A DNA stretch of 64,000 nucleotides, from NCBI RefSeq assembly GCF_004786035.1, contig NZ_CP035088.1, positions 4,252,001 through 4,316,000 of the forward strand. The letters run 5' to 3'. Source of the stretch: Pseudomonas viciae. GTDB taxonomy: Bacteria > Pseudomonadota > Gammaproteobacteria > Pseudomonadales > Pseudomonadaceae. This document shows, in pieces, positions 8,674 through 16,618 of this stretch; the stretch's first letter is position 1, and every line of letters starts with the position of its first letter. A program made the translations under genes and the position numbers. The notes below the pieces were generated by a model. That model was not told the origin of the DNA, ran no database searches, and saw only the letters and a program-made list of their open reading frames with translations.

Positions 8674-10167
8674 TCAAATCTCTTCTTCGCAGGCAAGATC
8701 CAGCCAGATGGTTTTCAGTTGGGTGTACTGATCGTGGGCATGCAACGAGTTGTCGCGACCACCGAAACCTGATTGCTTATAACCACCAAACGGCGTGGTG
8801 ATGTCACCTTCTCCAAACGAGTTGACGGTTACCGTCCCGGCCTTGAGCGCGCGGGCAATACGTATGGCGCGCTTGCCGTTGTCCGTGAACACCGAAGCAG
8901 CGAGTCCATAGTCTGTGTCGTTGGCCACTGCCACCGCTTCCTGGAGGCTGCTGACGGTGATCACGGTGAGGATCGGACCGAAGATTTCTTCGCGCGCAGG
9001 CCTTGCGTCATTGCTTGAGACTTCGATGATGGTCGGGTGTACATACCGCCCTTGGCTGGTCTGCCCGCCGAAGAGCACTGGCTCACCCTGGCCCAGGTAA
9101 GAACTGACCTTGCTGAAATGTTCGGTGGACACCAACGGGCCGACGCGGTTGGTCGGATCGAGTGGGTCACCCACATGCCAGTCGTTGGCGAAGTGCTTGA
9201 TGCGCTCGATCAGGGCGTGCTTGATGTCCTCATGCACGATCAGTCGGGAGATCGCGGAGCAGTTCTCCCCCATGTTCCAGAACGCACCGTTCACGATGTG
9301 CGAGGCTACACTGTCCAGGTCACTGACATCGTCCAGGACGATGCAAGGGTTCTTGCCCCCCATCTCTAGTACCACTTCCTTGAGATTGGTCTCGGCGGAG
9401 TATTTCAGGAAGCGGCGCCCGGTATCTGTCGAGCCAGTGAAAGAGATGACATCAATATCAGGATGACGGCCAATGGGCTCACCTACCTCAGCCCCGCCCC
9501 CGGTCACAACGTTGAATACCCCGGCGGGGATACCGGCCTCCAAGGCCAACTGAGCAACGCGCAGGGTCGTCAACGACGTTTCTTCCGCCGGCTTGACCAC
9601 CAGTGAGCAACCTGCGGCCAGCGACGGGCCGATTTTCCAGGCCAGCATCAACAGCGGGAAGTTCCAAGGCAAGACCAGGCCAACCACACCGATCGCCTCA
9701 CGGACAACCAACGCGAGATGACCGTCGGACGCAGGCGATACCTGGTCATAGATCTTGTCGATGGCTTCGGCGTGCCAGCGCAGGCAGTTAATGGTTTCCG
9801 GCACATCGACTGTCTGGCAGTCGAAAATAGTCTTGCCGCTGTCCAGGCTTTCCATCACCGCGAGTTCCAGCGCGTTTTCTTCGATCAACGCAGCCAGACG
9901 CAGGATCGCCTGCTTACGCGCACCGGGATGAAGCTTTGACCAACGACCATCATTGAAAGCGGCCCGCGCTGCTGTGACGGCCGCGTCCACATCAGCTGAC
10001 GAACAAGCAGCCACATCGGCAAGGTGCTCACCATTGGCGGGATTAACGGTGCCAAACGTTGCGCCGGAAAGTGCCGAGCGTATTTCACCATCGATCACAG
10101 CCTTGTTTGGCAAGGTCAGCTGCCGAGCAATCGACTGGTATTCTTCTGTTGTTTTCAACTGAGTCAT
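8674..10167 (-). CDS. NAD(P)-dependent aldehyde dehydrogenase (PuuC-like)
   Basis: A 497-residue ALDH-superfamily enzyme. The conserved PWNF is at 167-170, the general base is Glu268 (VVLEMGGKNP) and the catalytic cysteine is Cys303 (GENCS). The C-terminal PFGGYKQSGFGG stretch is typical of gamma-aminobutyraldehyde/PuuC-type enzymes. I chose the ATG at 10167 over an in-frame start at 10185 because ggaagatcaaa sits directly upstream. It is the first gene of the operon shared with the DapA-like enzyme, FAD oxidase and permease, and likely oxidises a semialdehyde made by them. An alpha-ketoglutarate-semialdehyde role would fit but is not proven by any residue here. Confidence 0.9.
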   Translation of the reverse strand: MTQLKTTEEYQSIARQLTLPNKAVIDGEIRSALSGATFGTVNPANGEHLADVAACSSADVDAAVTAARAAFNDGRWSKLHPGARKQAILRLAALIEENALELAVMESLDSGKTIFDCQTVDVPETINCLRWHAEAIDKIYDQVSPASDGHLALVVREAIGVVGLVLPWNFPLLMLAWKIGPSLAAGCSLVVKPAEETSLTTLRVAQLALEAGIPAGVFNVVTGGGAEVGEPIGRHPDIDVISFTGSTDTGRRFLKYSAETNLKEVVLEMGGKNPCIVLDDVSDLDSVASHIVNGAFWNMGENCSAISRLIVHEDIKHALIERIKHFANDWHVGDPLDPTNRVGPLVSTEHFSKVSSYLGQGEPVLFGGQTSQGRYVHPTIIEVSSNDARPAREEIFGPILTVITVSSLQEAVAVANDTDYGLAASVFTDNGKRAIRIARALKAGTVTVNSFGEGDITTPFGGYKQSGFGGRDNSLHAHDQYTQLKTIWLDLACEEEI

Positions 10168-10498
10168 TTTGATCTTCCCGCACACTTGTTTTTGAGCGAT
10201 AGCGTTCCCGGCAACGTCAGTTACCGAATCGGCACAGAGGGGCAGTAGTTGCTAATTCGAATGCTGGTTAGATTCGACACCGAATAACCGGCGCCCAGCG
10301 GAAACTGAATTCCTGGCAGGCGAATACGACGCGAACCGCGCCGATATCAACCAGCACTCGCATTTGTTCGTTCAGGAAATAGTGGTCATTCCCTCACCTT
10401 GAGACACGCGTTACGTTCTGGGCTCTCAAGGTGAAAGAATAAAGACAGGCGGGAACAGCACACAGCGACTTTTATGTGGAGCAACTGATGATCTGCGG
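10168..10498. other. Intergenic region upstream of the ALDH operon
   Basis: Non-coding as far as I can see. It must carry the promoter of the minus-strand ALDH operon. It contains several related short words in both orientations (ttcgaa near 10257, gattcgac near 10271, accgaataacc near 10279), which could be regulator half-sites. No convincing hairpin terminator for the LysR gene is visible. Confidence 0.4.
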
Positions 10499-11488
10499 TT
10501 ATGTACGGGCTTCGTCCGGCTCCTCAAACGCCTCCCTATCGAACTGTGCCAGCAGCCAGTCGCGCAGCTTGCAGCAGCTGGGATCGCGCGCCTTGTCTTC
10601 ATTGAAGTTCAAATAGTGAAGGGTTTCCTTGTGCACCAGCTTTTCCTCGACCGGGCGCACCAACAGCCCCTTTTCAATCAGCGGCGCTACCAGATGATCC
10701 CAGCCCAATGCGACGCCCTGATTGCCCAGCACGAGCTGGATCAGGAGGCTGTAGTCATTGGCGTTGAAAAAGTGAGACGCCTTGCTGGAGCGCGCCTTAA
10801 GGTCGATATCGTAGTGAGCGAGCCACCCATACCAGTCCAAATGCTCTGCGACCTGCGAGCGCCCGAAGGGGCTGAGGTTCAGCAACGCGCTGTCGCGAAG
10901 ATCATGGATCGATTGCAGTTCTGGATGTTGCTCCAGATAGAGCGGCGTGCACACTGGGTAGATGACGTCGCACATTAGAGGCTCGCTGTGGTAGCCGTCG
11001 TGGCTCTTCATCATCTTGCAGATGATGATATCCGGATGCACCCCCGTCTCCATCGACAGGAAGTTCTGGGTCACAACCAGGTTGAGGTCAATCTCAGGAT
11101 GGGCTTCGAAAAAAGCCGGCAGTCGCGGCCCGAGCCAAAAGTTGGTAAAGGCCGGCGAACAGCACAGCGTGACCACATGCTTAGAGACAGATTTGCTGCG
11201 CATACGCTCAGCGGCCTGAGCGATGCTGCTGAATGACAACTGCACCACATCATAGAAGTTGGAGCCAGCGTCGGTCAGCTTGACGGCACGACCTGCCCGA
11301 TCGAAAAGCTCGGTCCCGAGATGCTCTTCCAAATCCCGTATATGGCGACTGATGGCGGCCTGCGTCACGCAGAGCGCTTCAGCGGCCCGGGTAAAATTCT
11401 GATACCTGGCTGCGGCCAGGAAAGCCTTGACTGCCCGCAGCGAGGGCATCTTGATCAGCGCCTGATCGGGTTCGGTCTGCTTAACCAT
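10499..11488 (-). CDS. LysR-family regulator (GcvA-like)
   Basis: A 329-residue LysR regulator with an N-terminal winged helix-turn-helix (LRAVKAFLAAARYQNFTRAA at about 17-36, then VTQAAISRHIRDLEEHLG) and a periplasmic-binding-like effector domain. The AAR(x)nFTRAAEAL pattern places it in the GcvA/AmpR-like branch, often tied to amino-acid or betaine metabolism. It is divergent from the Rieske oxygenase at 11709, with 220 bases between the two starts, and is therefore the likely regulator of that gene and perhaps of the transporter behind it. The homologous regulator at 35935 sits beside the second Rieske gene, so the pairing occurs twice. Confidence 0.9.
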   Translation of the reverse strand: MVKQTEPDQALIKMPSLRAVKAFLAAARYQNFTRAAEALCVTQAAISRHIRDLEEHLGTELFDRAGRAVKLTDAGSNFYDVVQLSFSSIAQAAERMRSKSVSKHVVTLCCSPAFTNFWLGPRLPAFFEAHPEIDLNLVVTQNFLSMETGVHPDIIICKMMKSHDGYHSEPLMCDVIYPVCTPLYLEQHPELQSIHDLRDSALLNLSPFGRSQVAEHLDWYGWLAHYDIDLKARSSKASHFFNANDYSLLIQLVLGNQGVALGWDHLVAPLIEKGLLVRPVEEKLVHKETLHYLNFNEDKARDPSCCKLRDWLLAQFDREAFEEPDEART

Positions 11489-11708
11489 GACAGTAGATCA
11501 TCATTACCCCATAAAAAATGTCGATTCTTCAGGCCTGTGGCCTCGTCCTAGACTGTTTGCAAGCAGTAGCGACCGAAATCCAGGCGCATCCATGCCGTAA
11601 GGCTAGCTGAATTGGACGCAGCGTTGAAGCAAGTTCGCAGCGTTACCAAGTAAGCGATTCATCTGCGCGAGCAGAAACGCTGCACTAAGCCCCGATAATA
11701 AGGAGTGC

Positions 11709-12947
11709 ATGAAAGAAATGCCTAAGTACACCGACGTATTAGACCTGATCAAGCAGCGCAAACCGCAGCATGGTCTTCCTGGCGCTGCTTATTCTGATGC
11801 CGATCTGTATCGCCAGGATCTGGAGCAGATTTGGCATCGGGAGTGGATTTTTGCGGGGCACACTTTTGAGCTAGAGAAGCCAGGCCAATACCTGACCTTG
11901 CAGATCGGTGATTACCCGGTAGTCGTAGTACGAGGAAAAGACGGTAACCTCCGGGCGTTCCACAACGCTTGTCGTCATCGTGGCTCGAAAGTCTGCACCG
12001 AGGAAAAAGGCAAGGTCGCGAAACTGGTCTGCCCCTACCACAAGTGGACGTTCGAACTCGACGGCAAGCTTCTCTATGCAGGCAACATGGGCCCGGACTT
12101 CAACGCCGCCGACCATGGACTTATACCAGCGCATTGTGAAGTGGTGCACAGCTACATTTATGTCTGCGTCGCCAAGGTTGCACCGGATTTCGAGAAGTTC
12201 CGCAGCGCCGTTTCGCCGTTCATCGGCCCTCACCATCTGGAAGACTGCAAAGTTGCTTTCGAGGCCCACCTGGTCGAGAAAGGTAACTGGAAACTTGTCT
12301 TCGAGAATAATCGCGAGTGCTATCACTGTGACGGGACCCACCCCGAATTGCTGAAGTCGTTTGTAGAAAACGTATCCGTCCAGGGCATCGGCGGTGACGA
12401 AGATCCGGAGCTTGCCGCCCATTGGAGCACCTGCGAGGCAGCGGGTCTGGCCAGCCGGATCAATATGGATCCTGCAGGTCAATATCGAATGACCCGGATT
12501 CCGCTCAGTGATGGCGCCAGCAGCTATACCATGGACGGCAAACCCGCCGTCACCGGACGCCTGGATCGCAGTGGCGTCGAGAATATCGGTGCGCTGCTCT
12601 ACTTCAATTACCCATCGACCTGGAATCACTTTCTTGGCGACCACGCACTGAGCTTTCGCGTGTTGCCTCAAGGCCCGGGCCAGACCGTCGTAACCACCCG
12701 CTGGTTAGTGCACAAGGATGCACAGGAAGGGGTCGACTACGATATCGAGCGCCTGACCAAGGTCTGGATGGCGACCAATGACCAAGATCGACGCCTGGTG
12801 GAGGGCGCGCAGGTCGGCGTCACCTCACCCGCTTATCAACCGGGCCCGTACTCACCGCTGGTAGAGAATGGCGTCAACCAGTTCGTCGACTGGTACTGCG
12901 AGGTCATGACCCGTCGCCTGACGGAAGCGGCTTCAAGAGTTCTATAA
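11709..12947 (+). CDS. Rieske non-haem iron oxygenase, alpha subunit (betaine-demethylase type)
   Basis: A 412-residue ring-hydroxylating-type oxygenase. The Rieske [2Fe-2S] ligands are Cys88, His90, Cys108 and His111 (CRHRG and CPYHKW). The mononuclear iron site has His206 and His211 within ENNRECYHCDGTH. This NNRECYHC pattern is shared with choline monooxygenase, glycine betaine demethylase GbcA and stachydrine demethylase Stc2, which remove N-methyl groups as formaldehyde. The ribosome site aaggag precedes the ATG. No ferredoxin reductase gene is adjacent; the only candidate in the window is at 34711. A betaine importer lies 280 bases downstream. The exact betaine is unknown. Confidence 0.9.
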   Translation: MKEMPKYTDVLDLIKQRKPQHGLPGAAYSDADLYRQDLEQIWHREWIFAGHTFELEKPGQYLTLQIGDYPVVVVRGKDGNLRAFHNACRHRGSKVCTEEKGKVAKLVCPYHKWTFELDGKLLYAGNMGPDFNAADHGLIPAHCEVVHSYIYVCVAKVAPDFEKFRSAVSPFIGPHHLEDCKVAFEAHLVEKGNWKLVFENNRECYHCDGTHPELLKSFVENVSVQGIGGDEDPELAAHWSTCEAAGLASRINMDPAGQYRMTRIPLSDGASSYTMDGKPAVTGRLDRSGVENIGALLYFNYPSTWNHFLGDHALSFRVLPQGPGQTVVTTRWLVHKDAQEGVDYDIERLTKVWMATNDQDRRLVEGAQVGVTSPAYQPGPYSPLVENGVNQFVDWYCEVMTRRLTEAASRVL

Positions 12948-13021
12948 GCAGCGCAAACCGAGGCAGACCAGCCATAAAACGTCCATTTGATTTAAACGCT
13001 TCTATACATAAATAAGAACAT

Positions 13022-13055
13022 TGGCATTGGATACTTCACGAAGTGGCCAATGCCA
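13022..13055. promoter_or_regulatory. Inverted repeat between Rieske gene and ABC transporter
   Basis: A 9-base perfect inverted repeat (tggcattgg ... ccaatgcca) encloses a second small palindrome (acttcacgaagt). It lies 75 bases after the Rieske stop and about 170 bases before proV. It lacks a T-run, so it may be an operator for the transporter rather than a terminator. Confidence 0.35.
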
Positions 13056-13226
13056 TAACGGGTGCGTGTAAGCCAAGGAGGCATCGAAGTTCAAGGCAGA
13101 ACTATGACGCACCGCAATGACTCACGTTCGGCATTCGAACGGACTGCCAATATGCGCTTGCCCGCCAGCTGTAATAGCGACTGAGACAAGTTAAATATTT
13201 GGTCATAAAGATAAGAAGAGGGTCGT

Positions 13227-14399
13227 ATGAGCCATGACGATGAAATTCTTTCGGTAAAAAACATTTTCAAGGTCTTTGGTTCTAATCCAGACACCGCCAT
13301 GAAAATGCTGCGCAATGGCGCCGACAAGAACGAGATTTTTGATAAAACCGGCCATGTGGTCGGTGTATTTGACGCAAGTTTCTCGGTCAAGCGAGGCGAA
13401 ATTTTCGTGATCATGGGGCTGTCAGGTTCTGGCAAATCGACCATGGTGCGCCTGTTCAATCGCTTGATCGAACCCACCTCGGGAAGCATTCACCTCAACG
13501 GTCGCGAAATTACCGGCCTTTCCGATAAAACCCTGCTCGACGTACGGCGCAAGGAAATGGGCATGGTGTTCCAATCCTTTGCGCTGATGCCCCACATGAG
13601 CGTGCTGGAAAATACCGCCTTTGGCCTGGAAATCGCCGGCGTGCCAGAGAAAGAACGCCACCTGCGCGCCCGGGAAGCCTTGAGCCAGGTTGGCTTGGCG
13701 GGCCAGGAACACAGCTACCCTCATCAACTGTCTGGCGGAATGCAACAACGTGTCGGGCTGGCCAGAGCATTGGCCAACGACCCGACGATCCTGCTGATGG
13801 ACGAGGCATTTTCGGCCCTCGACCCATTGATCCGCAGCGAGATGCAGGGCGAGCTGATCCGCCTGCAGGCTGAACAACAGCGCACCATCATTTTCATCTC
13901 CCACGACATCGAGGAAGCCATTCGCATCGGCCATCGCATCGCGATCATGGAGGGCGGCCGGGTCGTGCAGATCGGTACTCCGCAGGAACTGATCAACCAG
14001 CCGGCGACGGATTATGTGCGCAACTTCTTCAAGGGCTTCGACAGCTCAAGGGTCCTGACCGCAGGGGATGTGGCTCAACTGGATCCGGAAATGATCTGCC
14101 GGGTGAACGGTAAAGCGCCCAGTTTCAAAGCAGGCACACCCTATGGCTACCTGATCAACGAGCAAGATCAACTGCTGGGTGTCGTCGATACCGATGGCCA
14201 CGGCGGCGTAGCGCAGGACCTGGCAGGTCAACGCCACAGCCTGCATGAACAACGCCCCGTATACCTCGATACACCGCTGCATGACGTACTGGATATCGCC
14301 GCGACACTTCCTTATCCAGTGCCGGTGCTTGACCGCGCAGGCGCCCTCAAGGGGACGCTTTCCAAGAGTCAGCTACTTCAAACCCTGAGTCGCCATTAA
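13227..14399 (+). CDS. proV: Glycine/proline betaine ABC importer, ATPase (ProV/OpuAA type)
   Basis: A 390-residue ATPase of the quaternary-amine transporter family. It starts with the ProV-type leader of about 50 residues, then Walker A (GLSGSGKST, 64-72), the Q-loop (VFQSFALMPHM), signature LSGGMQQ (168-174) and Walker B (ILLMDEAFSALDP, 188-200). The C-terminal 100 residues resemble the regulatory CBS region of ProV but are weakly conserved. It is the first gene of a proVWX order (spacings 32 and 56 bases) and has a gaagaggg ribosome site. It powers uptake of betaines and possibly of DMSP, which these systems often accept. The lyase-like gene at 16619 follows on the same strand. Confidence 0.93.
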   Translation: MSHDDEILSVKNIFKVFGSNPDTAMKMLRNGADKNEIFDKTGHVVGVFDASFSVKRGEIFVIMGLSGSGKSTMVRLFNRLIEPTSGSIHLNGREITGLSDKTLLDVRRKEMGMVFQSFALMPHMSVLENTAFGLEIAGVPEKERHLRAREALSQVGLAGQEHSYPHQLSGGMQQRVGLARALANDPTILLMDEAFSALDPLIRSEMQGELIRLQAEQQRTIIFISHDIEEAIRIGHRIAIMEGGRVVQIGTPQELINQPATDYVRNFFKGFDSSRVLTAGDVAQLDPEMICRVNGKAPSFKAGTPYGYLINEQDQLLGVVDTDGHGGVAQDLAGQRHSLHEQRPVYLDTPLHDVLDIAATLPYPVPVLDRAGALKGTLSKSQLLQTLSRH

Positions 14400-14431
14400 G
14401 TGTCGGTGCAAATAGAAAAGAGGTAGCCACC

Positions 14432-15385
14432 ATGTCGGATTTCAGTTTTCTAGACCCCTTCCAAACGGCGATCATCCCGTTGGGCGAATGGGTGCAAAAC
14501 GCGCTCAACTATCTCGTCCACAACTTCCGGGACGTGTTCCGGGCGGTGCGCTGGCCAATCGATCAAGTGCTCAACGGCATTGAGTTCATCCTGCAAAGCA
14601 TCCCGCCGACTATCGGGATCCTGCTGTCGTCGCTCTTGGGTTGGCAACTGGCAGGCAAGCGCATGGCGCTGCTTTGCCTGGTGACCCTGACCCTGCTCGG
14701 CATGATCGGGGTGTGGTCCGAGTCCATGACCACGCTGTCCCTCGTCCTCACCTCGGTGTTCTTCTGTGCGTTGTTCGGGGTGCCGTTGGGTATTCTCAGC
14801 GCCAGGAACGACCACCTGGAACGGGCCATAAGACCGGCCCTGGACGCCATGCAAACACTGCCGGCATTCGTCTATCTGGTGCCGGTGGTGATGTTGTTCG
14901 GCATCGGCAACGTCCCCGGTGTTCTGGTGACCATCGTCTTTGCCCTTCCGCCACTGGTGCGCCTGACCAACCTGGGTATCCGCCAAGTGCCGGAAGACAA
15001 GATCGAGGCGGCCCGCGCTTTCGGCTGCACGCCTCGGCAAATGCTCATGCGCGTGCAACTGCCATTGGCCACGTCAACCATCATGGCGGGCCTGAACCAA
15101 ACCCTGATGCTCTCCCTGTCGATGGTGGTCATCGCTTCGATGATCTCTGTGGGCGGGCTGGGCCAGATGGTCCTGCGTGGTATCGGTCGCCTGGACATGG
15201 GCTTGGCCACCGTAGGGGGAGTCGGACTGGTATTGCTTGCCATCTTCCTCGATCGCCTTACGCAGGCCATGGGAGAACGCAGCAAAGCCGACCCAAGTTT
15301 GCGCTGGTACCACACCGGCCCGGTCGGGCTTGTCATGCGCCTCTTTGGCTCACGCCAGCCTTCAGCGCGGCGCAAGACCGCTTGA
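14432..15385 (+). CDS. proW: Glycine/proline betaine ABC importer, permease (ProW type)
   Basis: A 317-residue inner-membrane permease with six or seven hydrophobic segments and the BPD_transp_1 core. The cytoplasmic EAA-like loop that docks onto the ATPase is visible near residues 190-215 (EAARAFGCTPRQMLMRVQLP). It is shorter than the enterobacterial ProW, mainly at the N-terminus. A clear agaggtag ribosome site precedes the ATG. It forms the transmembrane pathway for the ProV ATPase and the binding protein encoded by the genes on either side. Confidence 0.93.
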   Translation: MSDFSFLDPFQTAIIPLGEWVQNALNYLVHNFRDVFRAVRWPIDQVLNGIEFILQSIPPTIGILLSSLLGWQLAGKRMALLCLVTLTLLGMIGVWSESMTTLSLVLTSVFFCALFGVPLGILSARNDHLERAIRPALDAMQTLPAFVYLVPVVMLFGIGNVPGVLVTIVFALPPLVRLTNLGIRQVPEDKIEAARAFGCTPRQMLMRVQLPLATSTIMAGLNQTLMLSLSMVVIASMISVGGLGQMVLRGIGRLDMGLATVGGVGLVLLAIFLDRLTQAMGERSKADPSLRWYHTGPVGLVMRLFGSRQPSARRKTA

Positions 15386-15441
15386 CACTTCGAACTTAGA
15401 ACTGCCGCACTCAACTAAAAAAACGAAGAAAGGTATGTGAA

Positions 15442-16467
15442 ATGCGCGAATTGAAACTCTCCCGCAACATCCGGCGGTGCCTCTCGGCTGTCGCCCTGAC
15501 CGTCTTGTCACTCCATGCCATGGCCTCGGCAGAGAAGCCCGGCGATGGTGTCTCGATAACACCGATCTTTCCTTCCATCGCCGAAGAGCGCTTTCGGGGT
15601 GAGATCGCCATGGAGGGTCTGCGTGAACTTGGCTACAAGGTCAAGGAGCCGAAGGAAACCGAGTACTCCGTCATGTTGGTGGCCTTGGGCAGCGGCGACG
15701 CGGATTTCACCGTGCACTTGTGGGACAAGCTCCACGACACCTTCTACCAGAAAGCGGGCGGTGACGAGGACATGATCAAGGCAGGCGATATCATGCCTGG
15801 GGTATTGCAGGGCTATCTGATCGATAAAAAGACTGCCGACGCCTACAACATCAAATACCTGACGGACCTCAAGAAGCCAGAGATCGCGAAGCTGTTCGAT
15901 GTCGACGGAGATGGAAAAGCGGACCTGACCGGCTGCAACCCCGGCTGGGGCTGTGAGCTGACCATCGACCATCACCTCAAGGCCTATGGTCTCGAGAAAA
16001 CGGTCAGCCATAATCGTGGTTCCTATTTCGCATTGATGGCCGACACCATCACCCGCTACAAACAGGGTCAGCCGATCCTCTATTACACCTGGGTTCCTCA
16101 ATGGATCGCCGGCGTGTTGGTCGAGGGTAAAGACGTAGTATGGCTCGAAGTGCCGTACACCGACCTGCCAGGCGGCAACAACAAAGTCGACACCTCCTAC
16201 AAAGGCAAGAATCTCGGTTTCGCCGTAGACAAGGTAGAGGCTGTACTCAACCGGGACTTTGCCAACAAGAATCCAGCGGCCCTGAAGTTTCTTTCGCAAA
16301 TGCAGATCAGCACTGACGACGAAAGCGCGCAGAACCTGAGAATGCAAAAAGGTGAGAACAAGCCAGCGGATATCACCCGGCATGCCAAGGAGTGGATTGC
16401 CGCTCACCGTCAGCAAATCGACGCCTGGCTCCAGGCTTCACGGGATGCAGCCAAAGCCAGCAAGTAA
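15442..16467 (+). CDS. proX: Glycine/proline betaine ABC importer, periplasmic binding protein (ProX type)
   Basis: A 341-residue secreted binding protein. A signal peptide covers residues 1-30 with probable cleavage after AMASA. The OpuAC fold includes a CNPGWGCE segment near 154, whose two cysteines correspond to the ProX disulfide, and tryptophan-rich motifs (YYTWVPQWIAG, VVWLEVPY) that build the aromatic cage for trimethylammonium or dimethylsulfonium head groups. It completes the proVWX operon. The best family match is ProX, so proline betaine and glycine betaine are natural candidates; DMSP also fits this type of pocket. A second, distinct binding protein of the same superfamily is at 24025. 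Confidence 0.92.
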   Translation: MRELKLSRNIRRCLSAVALTVLSLHAMASAEKPGDGVSITPIFPSIAEERFRGEIAMEGLRELGYKVKEPKETEYSVMLVALGSGDADFTVHLWDKLHDTFYQKAGGDEDMIKAGDIMPGVLQGYLIDKKTADAYNIKYLTDLKKPEIAKLFDVDGDGKADLTGCNPGWGCELTIDHHLKAYGLEKTVSHNRGSYFALMADTITRYKQGQPILYYTWVPQWIAGVLVEGKDVVWLEVPYTDLPGGNNKVDTSYKGKNLGFAVDKVEAVLNRDFANKNPAALKFLSQMQISTDDESAQNLRMQKGENKPADITRHAKEWIAAHRQQIDAWLQASRDAAKASK

Positions 16468-16618
16468 CGACCCTCTCCCTCCGCCAGGCGCTTGTCGCCC
16501 GGCCACTCAACCTGGCCTTGAATGACGCGCTGTGTCCGATGGTTATCCAGCCATCGACAAAGTAGCGCCTCATGGCTAGGTGAAGTGGCGGTGTATCTGA
16601 TGAATCAGGATAGGATTT

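Noticed and set aside
6432..10167. Polyamine (puu) catabolic operon
   Set aside because: The oxidase and dehydrogenase resemble PuuB and PuuC, but glutamylpolyamine synthetase and hydrolase are missing and a DapA-type enzyme is present instead.
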